Of a stretch of 64,000 nucleotides of DNA, positions 31,816 to 40,445 are shown piece after piece. Where the stretch lies: NCBI RefSeq assembly GCF_000327285.1, contig NZ_HE998568.1, positions 660,786 to 724,785 on the forward strand, written 5' to 3'. The translations under genes were made by a program, and so were the position numbers. The notes beneath the pieces were generated by a model. That model was not told the DNA's origin and searched no databases. It was given only the letters and a program-made list of their open reading frames with translations. Source of the stretch: Holdemania massiliensis AP2 (GTDB lineage: Bacteria; Bacillota_I; Bacilli_A; Erysipelotrichales; Erysipelotrichaceae). Positions within the stretch are counted from its first letter, which is position 1. Each line of letters begins with the position of its first letter.

Positions 31816-32640
31816 TTAATAGACGGTGAAACCGCCGTCGGCGACGACGATCGAACCGGTGATGTGACGCGCTTCATCCGAGGCGAAGTACAGAATCGTA
31901 GCCGCCTGTTCTTCCGAAGTCGCATTGCGTCCCTGCAAGGTCTGTGTTTTGCCGGCGATCATGGAGTTTTTCATGAATTCGGAAGGATCAATGCCCTGCG
32001 CTTTCAGTTCAGCGATCTTGGCATAGATCTTTTCTTTTGCCGCTTCGGTCAGCGGTGTGTCCGTTCCGGCCGGACAGACGGCATTGCAGATAATGTTGTT
32101 TTTTGCATAATCCATCGCCGTGGATTTGGTCAGGCCGACCACGCCGTGCTTGCTAGCGACATAAGCCGGACCCGCCGGCGTTGCGCGAACACCGGCAACC
32201 GATGCGGTGTTGACAATCGCTCCGCCGTTTTCATTCTTCAGCATATATTTAATTTCTTCGCGGATGCAGTAGAACATCGCATTCAGATTCGCGTTGACAA
32301 CACTGAACCAATCGTCATCCGTCAGATCTTCGATCTTCTTGGAATCCCCGACGATTCCCGCGTTGTTGATCGCAATGTCCAAACGGCCGTAACGTTCGAC
32401 CGCTTTCGCATAGAGATTCAGAATGTCTTCTTTTTTCGTGACATCGCACTGAATGAAGACCGCTTCGCCGCCCGCCTCGCGTATTTCCTTTTCAATGGCT
32501 TCTCCGCGCGCCTGACTGCGGCCTGCGATGACGACCTTGGCGCCTTCCGCGCCTGCTCTTAAGCAGACGGCTTTGCCGATACCCGAAGTCCCGCCGGTAA
32601 CGACCATAACCTTACCGGCAAATCGATCTTGAATGATCAT
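31816..32640 (-). CDS. Short-chain dehydrogenase/reductase
   Basis: A 274-residue classical SDR: NAD(P)-binding VTGGTSGIGKAV (about 14-25), CDVTKKED, NNAGIVG (NNAG), catalytic Ser in NTASVAG and Tyr/Lys in YVASKHGVVG, then VCPAGTDTPLT. An insertion of about 20 residues after the PxxTxxT loop (AKIAELKAQGIDPSEF) lengthens the substrate lid. The family reduces or oxidises alcohols, sugars, steroids or acyl chains; bile-acid hydroxysteroid dehydrogenases of gut Firmicutes are SDRs, but nothing here proves that activity. It is monocistronic. Confidence 0.88.
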   Translation of the reverse strand: MIIQDRFAGKVMVVTGGTSGIGKAVCLRAGAEGAKVVIAGRSQARGEAIEKEIREAGGEAVFIQCDVTKKEDILNLYAKAVERYGRLDIAINNAGIVGDSKKIEDLTDDDWFSVVNANLNAMFYCIREEIKYMLKNENGGAIVNTASVAGVRATPAGPAYVASKHGVVGLTKSTAMDYAKNNIICNAVCPAGTDTPLTEAAKEKIYAKIAELKAQGIDPSEFMKNSMIAGKTQTLQGRNATSEEQAATILYFASDEARHITGSIVVADGGFTVY

Positions 32641-32779
32641 GAATTGTTCCTCCTGTTCACTATCTCTATTATACCTCGATCGATTTTAAAAGGCCACGGT
32701 TTTGTTACTTTTTTCACATTATCATTCGGCGGCGCTTTATTCACCGCAAAGACGAATAATCCGCGGTTAAAGAAGGAAT

Positions 32780-33472
32780 TCAGACTTTCGCTTCCTCCTT
32801 CTTAGGATTCATTCGGTGCAGCTGTCCTTCGGCCAGAAGCACCCGCTCATCGCTGAACTGCGAAACTGTTTCTGAGTGCGTCACGACGATAACGGTCTTG
32901 CCGAATTCTTCTGCCAGCTGCTTGAAGATCCGGATGATTTCCTGTTCGGTTGCGGTATCGAGATTTCCGGTGGGTTCGTCCGCAAAAATCAGATCGACAT
33001 TGGCTGCCAAAGCCCGGGCAATCGCAATGCGCTGCTGCTCGCCGCCGGACAGTTTGGAAATCGGACGATTGGCTTTTGACTGAACAATTCCGACCTTTTC
33101 CAGCAGCGCATAGGCAATTTCCCTGCGGTTTTTCGGTACGGCGTTGTCGGTTTCGGTCATTGCTAATTCGACGTTCTCAATCCCGGTCAGATAGTTGATC
33201 AGATTATACTGCTGAAATACGATGCCGATCTGATTGCGGCGGTAATGATACAGCTGAGCGGATGTAATCGGAGTGTCGTTATACCACAGTTCGCCGCTTT
33301 CCGCGCTGTCTAATCCTGCCAAAATCGATAACAGCGTCGTCTTGCCGCTGCCCGACGGTCCCAGGATCGTATAGAATCGTCCATCTTCAAAGGTATAGGA
33401 ACAATCCTGCAGGATACTGCGCCGGGATGCTCCGTCGGTATAGCCATAATTCAGATTGATTAATTTTAACAT
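32780..33472 (-). CDS. ABC transporter ATP-binding protein (MacB/LolD type)
   Basis: A 230-residue ATPase: Walker A GPSGSGKTTL, Q-loop FQQYNLINYLTG, signature LSGGEQQRIAIARAL, Walker B LIFADEPTGNLD and the switch His in VVTHSETV. This subclass powers FtsX-like permeases in peptide resistance, lipoprotein handling or cell-wall signalling. It follows the permease gene by 13 bp; the preceding two-component system very likely regulates the pair. Confidence 0.92.
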   Translation of the reverse strand: MLKLINLNYGYTDGASRRSILQDCSYTFEDGRFYTILGPSGSGKTTLLSILAGLDSAESGELWYNDTPITSAQLYHYRRNQIGIVFQQYNLINYLTGIENVELAMTETDNAVPKNRREIAYALLEKVGIVQSKANRPISKLSGGEQQRIAIARALAANVDLIFADEPTGNLDTATEQEIIRIFKQLAEEFGKTVIVVTHSETVSQFSDERVLLAEGQLHRMNPKKEEAKV

Positions 33473-33485
33473 GCGGTTGACCTTT

Positions 33486-35033
33486 CTAATTCTGACTCAT
33501 CAGAATCTTTTTCGGATTGAAGCGCAGCACCATCAAGGATGGAATCAGCGTGCTGACAAAGACGACGCCGATGCCGAGCAGGAAGATCTGGATCAGAATG
33601 ACGGCATTGACGCCGGCATGATAACTGGCCGTGACTTCTTCCTGAGAAACCTCGTTAAACAGCGAATCGGAGGAAGCGGAAGAGTAGATGAAACCGCTTT
33701 GGGCACTGTTGTTCTGATTTTCCTGAACCTGCATCGCCAGAGCCTGCTCGCCCACCCGACCGGCGATCATCGAACCCGTCGCACAGGCCAGGATAAAGCC
33801 CAGCATGGCTGTGATTAGAACCTCGCTAAACAGCTGAGCGACGATCTTCACTTTAGAAACGCCGATGGAAAGCAGGACGCCGATTTCTGTTTCCCGGGTT
33901 TTTAACGTCAGCGCACTGACGAGGGAAATGATAACGACGGCATTGATCAAAACGACCGCAACGATCAGATCAGAGAAAACCGTTAAAGTGTCCAGAGGTT
34001 TTGATAAACGCTGATACATTTCATCATTGGCGTCCATGACCAGAAATTCGTCCATACTCTGACCATATTGTTCTCGGAAAGCGTCAACCTCCAGCGGATC
34101 GTTCAGCACGAAGATCGCGCTGCTTGGATTGTAATCTTCCGGCGTAGTTTCCTGTGCCTTGGGATTGGCTTGATGAAACTGCGCCATCAGTTCCAGATCC
34201 CGCTGCATATAGAGCGGCTGCGGAATTATCACTTGATTGGCGGGATTCGAATAAGTGCTGGCCCACTGCAGTTCATCATTGCTCAGCTCCTCACCGCTTT
34301 CCAAAATTCCGACGATTTCCAAATCGAGAACATTGTTGTTCTGCGGATCGGCAATCGCTTTCATTTCATCATCGGAATACAATTTCAGCTTCAGAAAATC
34401 CCCGACGTTCAGATTGTTTGCTTCCGCCAGCCGCTTGTCGATCACGGCGACGGCGCTGCCGTTGTCAATTTCTTCCTGTGTAAGCATCCGTCCGGAAGCC
34501 AGCTTCCAGGTGCCGTCTGCCAGCTTGGTCAACTGCGGCGCCATAACGCCCAACATCGTCATGTCCGGAGTCTGGCTGTTCTGCTGACCGCTGCCGGATA
34601 TCGTTTCCGACATGACAACCGAAGTACCGAAGAGTGCATCCTCATCGTCTTCATTGGAAGCTGGCCGCTGAATCGGCACCGGCTCAAAGCCGTCGGCATA
34701 CCCGACAGTGGAGCGCATCCAATCCGCCGCTTTCACGCGGGAATCCGCAAGCATCTTGCGCACCCGCTCCGGATCGGGCTTCGGGGAGGTGAAGTTCTTC
34801 CGTTCGTCCCCCTCTAGCTGCATGTATTTTTCGTACCAGGCGTCAAAATCAACCTGAAAGGCGATGACCGGATTCATTTTGCGCCGGGTTTCAGTTTTGG
34901 CCTGAGCGGCGGCGGAACTGATTGAAAATCCGACGACGACAAAGTTTGCGATCAAAAAGAAAGTCAGGGTCAGAAGCAGGGATTTGGTCTTACTGCGAGT
35001 TAAGTGCCGTAGGGCACGCTGCATAAAATTCAT
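33486..35033 (-). CDS. ABC transporter permease, FtsX/MacB type
   Basis: A 515-residue permease with one N-terminal helix (about 18-40), a large extracytoplasmic domain (about 45-365, containing SDDEMKAIADPQNNN and other loops) and three C-terminal helices (about 370-505). MacB-type permeases are mechanotransducers rather than classic importers. The extracytoplasmic domain is large and rich in Asp/Glu. With the ATPase at 32780 and the OmpR/HK pair upstream it resembles Bce/Mac-style antimicrobial-peptide or envelope-stress modules. Confidence 0.88.
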   Translation of the reverse strand: MNFMQRALRHLTRSKTKSLLLTLTFFLIANFVVVGFSISSAAAQAKTETRRKMNPVIAFQVDFDAWYEKYMQLEGDERKNFTSPKPDPERVRKMLADSRVKAADWMRSTVGYADGFEPVPIQRPASNEDDEDALFGTSVVMSETISGSGQQNSQTPDMTMLGVMAPQLTKLADGTWKLASGRMLTQEEIDNGSAVAVIDKRLAEANNLNVGDFLKLKLYSDDEMKAIADPQNNNVLDLEIVGILESGEELSNDELQWASTYSNPANQVIIPQPLYMQRDLELMAQFHQANPKAQETTPEDYNPSSAIFVLNDPLEVDAFREQYGQSMDEFLVMDANDEMYQRLSKPLDTLTVFSDLIVAVVLINAVVIISLVSALTLKTRETEIGVLLSIGVSKVKIVAQLFSEVLITAMLGFILACATGSMIAGRVGEQALAMQVQENQNNSAQSGFIYSSASSDSLFNEVSQEEVTASYHAGVNAVILIQIFLLGIGVVFVSTLIPSLMVLRFNPKKILMSQN

Positions 35034-35171
35034 AGTGAATCTCCTTTCTCAGGGTGCAATGAAAACAACTTTTCATTGAAAGCTTATTTTTAGATAATGG
35101 CTGATTCAATTCGGTTTCCCTGCGGCCAAAAACAAACTGCCTTTAGGGTGATGATAGAAACGACAAGCGCC

Positions 35172-36443
35172 TTATGAATCCGGCATGACCTGCAGGCGAA
35201 TCTCCATTTTGAACTCGCCGTCCTGCCATAAAGCCCGGACGGATCCGCCTAAACGCTGAACAATTTCCTGCGTGATCGCCAAGCCTAAACCGCTACCTCC
35301 CAGCTTACGGCTGCGCGAGGCATCCAGCCGGTAAAACGGCTGAAACAGCTGAGCGCATTGACTTTCACTGATCGGCTCCGACGGATTGATAATCCCAATC
35401 CGAACCTCCTGTTCGGTTTTTTCCAGTTCAATTCGGATCGTACTGTTCTCCGGCGAATACTTCACCGCGTTTTCCACACAGTTATACAAGCAGCGCAGCA
35501 GCAGCGTCGGTTCCGAATCCAGACAAGGATAGACCTCCGCCAGCTGAATCGTCAGCTGTTTCTGTTTGATCCGCGGTTTTAGTTCTTCCAAGATCGTACA
35601 CAGACAGTCATGAACGGAACAGCGCTGCCGCTGTTCGATCATTTGAGCGCTGTTGAGCTGAAGCAGATTTTCTGCCAGCTGATTCAAGCGGCGGATATTG
35701 CGCTGCGTCACTTCCAGAACTTCCGCGGCTTCCTCGGCGGTGTATTCCTCATCCTGCCGCAGCGAATCCAGATTGACCTGAATCGACGCCAGTGGTGTTT
35801 TCAACTCATGGGCGGCGTCCGCGGTAAAGCGTTTTTGCCTCTCAAAAGCGTCATCCAGCCGCGTGATCATCTGATTGAAGGCTCGGCTGAGTTCCGCAAC
35901 CTCGCGGATGCCATTTTCTTCTAAGCGCGTGGACAGCTTCTCTTCATCCAGCGTTCCAATAGAAGTGGATAAGTCCCGCAGCGGCCGTGTCAGCCGGGAA
36001 ACCGTCAAATAGATCCCCAAAATACCTAGGATAATAATTGCCACCATCAGTGCCAGAACCTGAACCTGCAGCCGGTCATTGACCGCCGTTGTAATCTGAA
36101 TCATATCCTGCTGCAGCTCTACCGGCACCTCGCCGCTGAGAAAAGACTCCAGATTCGATGTAAACACAACCTGATCGTCCAGCCAGGTTGATTCAGGAGC
36201 CTTTTCCAGTTCAGCGGCATCTGTTTTTTCCTTCACATCGACCGCCCGGGCAGCCGAAACCGCCGCGGCATAGTCTTCAAACGTAACGGCGAAATCCGTG
36301 ATCACCGTCGTTGCCTGCTGCGCCACACCAGTCAGACTTCGGGAACTGAAAATCATCGAAGTCACGGTCAGAAGCAGACAGGCCGCGGTCAAAATCATCG
36401 CGCACAACAGGGTTATTTTAACCTGAAGACTAAGCTTTTTCAT
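35172..36443 (-). CDS. Sensor histidine kinase (membrane)
   Basis: A 423-residue kinase: N-terminal helix (about 9-30), extracytoplasmic sensor (about 31-130), second helix (131-155), HAMP (about 155-205), HisKA with ADAAHELKTPLASIQ (His about 215), then the HATPase with N-box NCVENAVKYSP and GLGLAITQEIV. The sensor is short and acidic. It overlaps the regulator gene by 14 bp. Together they probably regulate the ABC transporter encoded 139 bp downstream. Confidence 0.92.
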   Translation of the reverse strand: MKKLSLQVKITLLCAMILTAACLLLTVTSMIFSSRSLTGVAQQATTVITDFAVTFEDYAAAVSAARAVDVKEKTDAAELEKAPESTWLDDQVVFTSNLESFLSGEVPVELQQDMIQITTAVNDRLQVQVLALMVAIIILGILGIYLTVSRLTRPLRDLSTSIGTLDEEKLSTRLEENGIREVAELSRAFNQMITRLDDAFERQKRFTADAAHELKTPLASIQVNLDSLRQDEEYTAEEAAEVLEVTQRNIRRLNQLAENLLQLNSAQMIEQRQRCSVHDCLCTILEELKPRIKQKQLTIQLAEVYPCLDSEPTLLLRCLYNCVENAVKYSPENSTIRIELEKTEQEVRIGIINPSEPISESQCAQLFQPFYRLDASRSRKLGGSGLGLAITQEIVQRLGGSVRALWQDGEFKMEIRLQVMPDS

Positions 36444-37116
36444 AATCGTTCTCCTTCAGGCGATATCCCAATCCGCGCTGACATTCAATCCAGTCCTTTC
36501 CCGTTGCAAGCGTCAGTTTGCGCCGCAGGGAAGACAAATGGACTTTAAACGCGTTGGAAAACAAGTCTTCATCTTCACTCCATACCTGCGCGATAATCGC
36601 TTCCGCGCTCAGCAGTCGGCCTTCATTCAGCGCCAGTGTTTCCAGGATCTGAATTTCTTTGGCGGTCAGCCTCAGCCGTTGATCCTGCACAAAAACCTGA
36701 TGTCTTTCAACGTCAATCCGAAGCTTCCCACGGCAGACAACCGCTTCCTGACGCACAAAGCGGCGTCCGGTCAGATTGCGGATTCGCGCCAGCAGCTCTT
36801 CAAAGTGAAACGGTTTGACCAGATAATCATCGGCTCCCAGGTCAAGCCCTTCCACCTTATCGTGCACAGTTCCCCGGGCTGATAAGATCAGAACCTTCTG
36901 CTGCGGTTTCTTTTGACGCAGCTGACGAAGCAGATCCAGCCCATCGATTCCCGGCAGATTCAAATCCAGCAAAATACATTCGTAATCCTCGATCAACGCC
37001 AGCTCCAATCCCTCGCGGCCTTCACTGCACCACTCGATATCATAGCCATTTTTGCGTAAGCCGCGTTTTAAGCCCATCGCCAGATCTTCCTCATCTTCCA
37101 CAATTAACAGTTTCAT
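36430..37116 (-). CDS. OmpR-family response regulator
   Basis: A 228-residue regulator: receiver with acidic pair DEED (9-12), phospho-acceptor in ILLDLNLPGIDG (Asp about 52) and KPF Lys; winged-helix DNA-binding domain with FSNAFKVHLSSLRRKL. It starts at ATG 37116 after AAAGGAG and is the first gene of the operon regulator-kinase-permease-ATPase. QseB/TcrA-like regulators of this type often control the neighbouring transporter. Confidence 0.93.
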   Translation of the reverse strand: MKLLIVEDEEDLAMGLKRGLRKNGYDIEWCSEGREGLELALIEDYECILLDLNLPGIDGLDLLRQLRQKKPQQKVLILSARGTVHDKVEGLDLGADDYLVKPFHFEELLARIRNLTGRRFVRQEAVVCRGKLRIDVERHQVFVQDQRLRLTAKEIQILETLALNEGRLLSAEAIIAQVWSEDEDLFSNAFKVHLSSLRRKLTLATGKDWIECQRGLGYRLKENDYEKA

Positions 37117-37194
37117 GCGCTGCTCCTTTCCATTCCCGGACAGTCTTGATTATACCGAACCGGAGGTTAAGCCAAGGTTAAGAAAACACCATTT

Positions 37195-38115
37195 TTATCC
37201 TTTTTTATGTTTTAACAAACCGACGACCAAGCTCACAACCGCAGTGCTCAGAACAATGACATAGAGATAGCCATACGTCCACTGCAGTTCCGGCATCGTT
37301 GTAAAGTTCATTCCGTACCACCCGGCAATCAGCGACAGCGGAAGACAGATTGTCGTTACCAGCGACAAAGTTTTCATTGATTTATTCAACTGATAATCCA
37401 GCTGGGCTTGATAAGACTGCTGCGTCTGCGTCAGGCGGTCGCGCAGCAGCTGCACATTATCGCGATAACGAAGCAGCCGGTCATTCAGCAGATGAAAGCT
37501 GCGCAGTTCATTTTCTTCAAACAGATCATTGAGATTCTCCTCTAAATGATCGCTCATATTGATCAGCTGTTCATAATAGCGGTTCAAGGTCAACAGTTCT
37601 TTTCCCAGCTGCATCACCTGACGGCGGAAATGAGGCGCTTTCCAATCAAATACTTCCTTTTCCAGCGTATCGATCCTGAGTTCCAATTCTTCATGAATAT
37701 CCGGATCCTGAATTAATATTTCCCGAAAAAAACCGCAAATCAGCCGCGGCAGCGTCGCCTTCTGCGGCCGCAGTGTCTGAAGCATGCGGTTTACCGCTTC
37801 TCCGGTACTGTCATCCGCATCCGCCAGATCCACCACTAAAAAGCAGTTTTTCAGGATCAGCAAACCGATCTGATCGCGTTCGCCCAGAATCTGTCCGGGA
37901 TTGATGAGATGCAGAACGCACCAGAACGCCTCTTCATTCACGCTGACTGCATTGCGCATCAGCGTTTCTGTTTGCTTGGGCATCGGCAAAGACAAATCCG
38001 CCTGTTTCACGAAAGCCTGGAATTCAGCTTCGCTGATAAAACCGACGGTTAACTGATCGCAGGGATAGCTCAGTTTTTCTTTCTGTATCAGAATTTCATG
38101 GATTTCAACGATCAT
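37195..38115 (-). CDS. corA: CorA-family divalent cation transporter
   Basis: I start at ATG 38115 after AGGAGG, which removes 56 residues of an implausible longer frame. The 306-residue protein has a large cytoplasmic N-terminal domain with long helices and two C-terminal helices; the signature is YGMNF after the first helix (LPLSLIAGWYGMNF), followed by LQWTYGY. CorA forms pentameric Mg(2+)/Co(2+) channels. It is monocistronic. A stem-loop TGACGCT/AGCGTCA sits just before its ribosome-binding site. Confidence 0.9.
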   Translation of the reverse strand: MIVEIHEILIQKEKLSYPCDQLTVGFISEAEFQAFVKQADLSLPMPKQTETLMRNAVSVNEEAFWCVLHLINPGQILGERDQIGLLILKNCFLVVDLADADDSTGEAVNRMLQTLRPQKATLPRLICGFFREILIQDPDIHEELELRIDTLEKEVFDWKAPHFRRQVMQLGKELLTLNRYYEQLINMSDHLEENLNDLFEENELRSFHLLNDRLLRYRDNVQLLRDRLTQTQQSYQAQLDYQLNKSMKTLSLVTTICLPLSLIAGWYGMNFTTMPELQWTYGYLYVIVLSTAVVSLVVGLLKHKKG

Positions 38116-38446
38116 AAAGCTTCCTCCTGACGCTCCATCACTCAGCGTCATTTTCTTCCCCATTATATAATAAAAGCAGAAGCCCGGGTGAAGTTCTTCT
38201 ATTCCTGACAAAAAACTTTCAGCGGACACGCTGTGAGATCGCTGAATCAAGCAAAATAAAAACCGCGGCGGCGAAGGACACAACAGCGGTTTGTCATCGG
38301 TTGAATATTAAGCTTCAAATTGCGGCCACCTTCTTCCATTTCCAAGACTCGGACAAAAAAGCTATGGATCCTTGATCGAAAAGGATGAACATGCTACACT
38401 GAGAACAATCAAGATCAATTTTAAGGAAAAGAAGGAAGTGATTCAA
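38116..38446. other. Region between corA and the micropeptide: leader hairpin and promoter
   Basis: For corA (minus strand): -10 box TATAAT at 38162-38167 and a leader hairpin TGACGCT/AGCGTCA (38128-38150) abutting AGGAGG. At 38260-38292 AAACCGC/GCGGTTT with a minus-strand T-tract looks like a terminator but no minus-strand gene lies upstream of it; it may shield corA from antisense or read-through transcription. No other gene seen. Confidence 0.5.
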
Positions 38447-38527
38447 ATGTGTGAAAACAAGAAAAGGCAAAACGATGATTTCCTCCATGCAAAGCCGGCA
38501 GACTGCGGCCGTTGCATGGAGGAATAG
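38447..38527 (+). CDS. CxxC micropeptide / leader ORF, 26 aa
   Basis: A 26-codon ORF, ATG 38447 to TAG 38525, lies 60 bp ahead of the CD3324-family gene. It has GAAGGAAG upstream at useful spacing. The peptide is basic-acidic and ends ADCGRCMEE, with a CxxC pair near the C-terminus. Half of the ORF forms a hairpin (see 38480-38580). It is too short for ordinary gene finding; I regard it as a probable regulatory leader peptide or a zinc/redox micropeptide. Confidence 0.5.
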   Translation: MCENKKRQNDDFLHAKPADCGRCMEE

Positions 38528-38580
38528 CGCCGCAGTGTAAAAATACTGGCTTTGCTGCTTGAGATGCAATCAAGGAGGAA
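38480..38580 (+). promoter_or_regulatory. Inverted repeat able to capture ribosome-binding sites
   Basis: TTCCTCCATGCA (38480-38491) and TGCATGGAGGAA (38513-38524) form a perfect 12-bp stem inside the micropeptide ORF. The left arm's TTCCTCC is also complementary to the ribosome-binding site AAGGAGGAA (38572-38580) of the next gene. Only one partner can be bound at a time, so translation of the leader could decide access to the downstream start. Confidence 0.55.
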
Positions 38581-38586
38581 GCCCGC

Positions 38587-38850
38587 ATGAAATATGGCAA
38601 TGCAAAAGTGATTCTTCCCGATGCTCTGGTAAAAGAGCTGCAGAAGTATGTTCAGGGTGAATATATTTATGTTCCGATTGAACAGAAAAAGCAAAAGCGC
38701 TGGGGAGAAGTTTCCGGCTATCGGAAAGAACTAGAACAGCGCAACAGACAGATAAGAAAAGAATATCGCGGCGGAGTTTCTATGAAATGTCTGTCAGAAG
38801 AATATGGCTTATCCATCTATGCCATCAGAAAAATCATTTATCAAAAATAA
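38587..38850 (+). CDS. CD3324-family small HTH protein
   Basis: An 87-residue protein: MKYGNAKVILPDALVKELQ start, IYVPIEQKKQKRWGE, a basic middle (YRKELEQRNRQIRKEY) and a C-terminal helix-turn-helix (SMKCLSEEYGLSIYAIRKII). This layout is that of the CD3324 family, Mor-like small DNA-binding proteins common in Clostridia and relatives, of unknown target. It starts after AAGGAGG and ends before a terminator. It may regulate the following genes or itself. Confidence 0.82.
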   Translation: MKYGNAKVILPDALVKELQKYVQGEYIYVPIEQKKQKRWGEVSGYRKELEQRNRQIRKEYRGGVSMKCLSEEYGLSIYAIRKIIYQK

Positions 38851-38856
38851 CGGTCA

Positions 38857-38883
38857 GGGCTGCTGAAGCAGCCTTTTCCTTTA
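38857..38883 (+). terminator. Terminator after the CD3324-family gene
   Basis: GGCTGCT-ga-AGCAGCC (38858-38873) followed by TTTTCCTTT. Confidence 0.78.
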
Positions 38884-38977
38884 TCCCGTTTAATTCTGTA
38901 TCAGACTGTGTATAGCCTGTTTTGTATTCTGACTGTAAAATAATCAACATAGAAAGAAAATATAAGAGGAAACAACA

Positions 38978-39730
38978 ATGTGTACGCGATTTGTTTATCA
39001 TGGCCAGGATGTGATTACAGGGTTTAATTTTGATATTGACCTTTCAGTATGGAAACACAAGGTACGGATAGAAAAAGATCGATTCTATATCGGGATTTTA
39101 AGACCTGACGGAATATATCATTCTTATCATGGAGTCAACAGAAACGGAAATGTTGGAACGTTATTGTATGTGCAGGAAAACCCTGACGGAGTTTATCAAG
39201 CGGGTGAAAACTGCATTACCATTGCCGCTTTAACGGAACAGTTTATCCAGGGCCAGCTGTCTTTTGATGAGGTTCTTGAAATCGCAAAAACAAAAAAGAT
39301 AACGTATGCCCCGGATGCTTCGATGCAGGCCCTGTTATCCGATGCTCAGGGGCGTGTATTGATCCTTGAGCCGGGAATCGGATATCGGCAGGAACAGAAA
39401 CGCTATTCCCTGATTACAAATTATTCTTTAATCAAGCCGGAAAGCACTGAAAAATTTATTGTCCCGGATGATGACCGGTTTGAACGAGCGCTGGAATTCC
39501 TCAGCCGCTGTCAATCACATTTCTCAATTTCAGACGCTCAGGATTTGCTTCAGGTCACTTGCCAAGAGGGGAAATGGGCTACTCGGGTTTCATTTCTTTA
39601 CTCCGTGAAGGAACAGGCCGTCTATTATACCGAGAACAACAACTTCAAGGAGTTTAAAAAGTTTGGATTTCCATTAAAAGAACAAAAGGAGAATCATCAT
39701 GCCACAGAAAATCTATCCACGTTCAAATGA
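38978..39730 (+). CDS. Ntn-hydrolase (choloylglycine hydrolase/penicillin V acylase-like)
   Basis: A 250-residue amidase-like protein. MCTRFVYHGQD places the autocatalytic Cys at position 2; GFNFDID matches the RNFD-type block and VNRNGNVGTLLYVQE the GMNEKGL-type block of linear amide C-N hydrolases. It is shorter than bile-salt hydrolases and penicillin acylases (about 320), and the C-terminal part diverges, so substrate class is open. It starts after AAGAGGAAA and its last 32 bp overlap the acetyltransferase gene, implying coupling. Confidence 0.75.
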   Translation: MCTRFVYHGQDVITGFNFDIDLSVWKHKVRIEKDRFYIGILRPDGIYHSYHGVNRNGNVGTLLYVQENPDGVYQAGENCITIAALTEQFIQGQLSFDEVLEIAKTKKITYAPDASMQALLSDAQGRVLILEPGIGYRQEQKRYSLITNYSLIKPESTEKFIVPDDDRFERALEFLSRCQSHFSISDAQDLLQVTCQEGKWATRVSFLYSVKEQAVYYTENNNFKEFKKFGFPLKEQKENHHATENLSTFK

Positions 39731-40319
39731 TAAAGAAACAGTGTATCTGAAAAATGTGATCACCAATCCCAACATAATCGTCGGCGATTATACGATCTAT
39801 AACGATTTTGTCAACGACCCGAAAGCTTTTGAAAGAAACAATGTTTTATATCATTACCCTGTCAACCAGGATCAACTGATCATCGGAAAATTCTGTTCCC
39901 TTGCCTGCGGAGCAAAATTCATCTTCAACAGCGCAAACCATACATTATCTTCGTTATCGACCTATCCCTTCCCCATCTTTTTTGAGGAATGGGGATTAGC
40001 GGTCAATGAGATCACAAAGGCTTGGGACAACAAGGGGAATATTGTCATCGGCAATGACGTTTGGATTGGTTATGAAGCGGTTATTTTATCCGGTGTTACG
40101 ATTGGCGACGGCGCGATTATTGGAACACGGGCAGTTGTTACAAAAGATGTTCCGCCCTATACGATTGTTGGCGGTGTTCCCGCAAAGCTGATACGAAAAC
40201 GATTTGATTCAAATACAATGGATCGCCTGCTGAAAGTAAAATGGTGGGACTGGTCTGAGCAGCAGATTGCGCAGCATCTGTCCGAGATCCAATCTGGAAA
40301 TCTTGAAGCCTGGCTCTGA
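39699..40319 (+). CDS. Xenobiotic acetyltransferase (Vat/CatB-type, hexapeptide repeat)
   Basis: A 206-residue left-handed beta-helix acetyltransferase: VGDYTIYNDF, the catalytic-His region FIFNSANHTLSSLSTYPFPIF, hexapeptide turns GNIVIGNDVWIGYEAVILSGVTIGDG split over two coils, and IVGGVPAKLIRKRF. Those blocks are typical of streptogramin (Vat) and chloramphenicol (CatB) acetyltransferases, which acylate a hydroxyl with acetyl-CoA. Whether it confers resistance cannot be told. It starts at ATG 39699 after AAAGGAG and overlaps the Ntn-hydrolase gene. Confidence 0.87.
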   Translation: MPQKIYPRSNDKETVYLKNVITNPNIIVGDYTIYNDFVNDPKAFERNNVLYHYPVNQDQLIIGKFCSLACGAKFIFNSANHTLSSLSTYPFPIFFEEWGLAVNEITKAWDNKGNIVIGNDVWIGYEAVILSGVTIGDGAIIGTRAVVTKDVPPYTIVGGVPAKLIRKRFDSNTMDRLLKVKWWDWSEQQIAQHLSEIQSGNLEAWL

Positions 40320-40331
40320 GCGTCCGCACAT

Positions 40332-40372
40332 AAAAAGCAGATCCAGCCATAAAAGACTCTCTCTGCTTTGTT
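40332..40372. terminator. Terminator between convergent genes
   Basis: AAAGCAGA (40334-40341) and TCTGCTTT (40362-40369) with flanking A/T tracts on both sides. Confidence 0.7.
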
Positions 40373-40445
40373 TATGATTCTGCTTGCTTCTCAATTATTT
40401 CTGACTTTTTCTCATTAATTCAAAGTATTGAGTGTTTCCGCATTT

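Noticed and set aside
33950-34820. 249-aa plus-strand ORF (34068-34817) within the ABC permease gene
   Set aside because: Long antisense frames are common opposite this codon usage; the permease reading is well supported by family structure.
38443-38694. 83-aa minus-strand ORF over the micropeptide and CD3324-family gene
   Set aside because: No ribosome-binding site and it overlaps a recognised small HTH family on the other strand.
38978-39730. Calling the Ntn-hydrolase a bile salt hydrolase
   Set aside because: Cys2 and the early Arg are shared by the whole family, the protein is about 70 residues short and specificity loops cannot be judged by eye.
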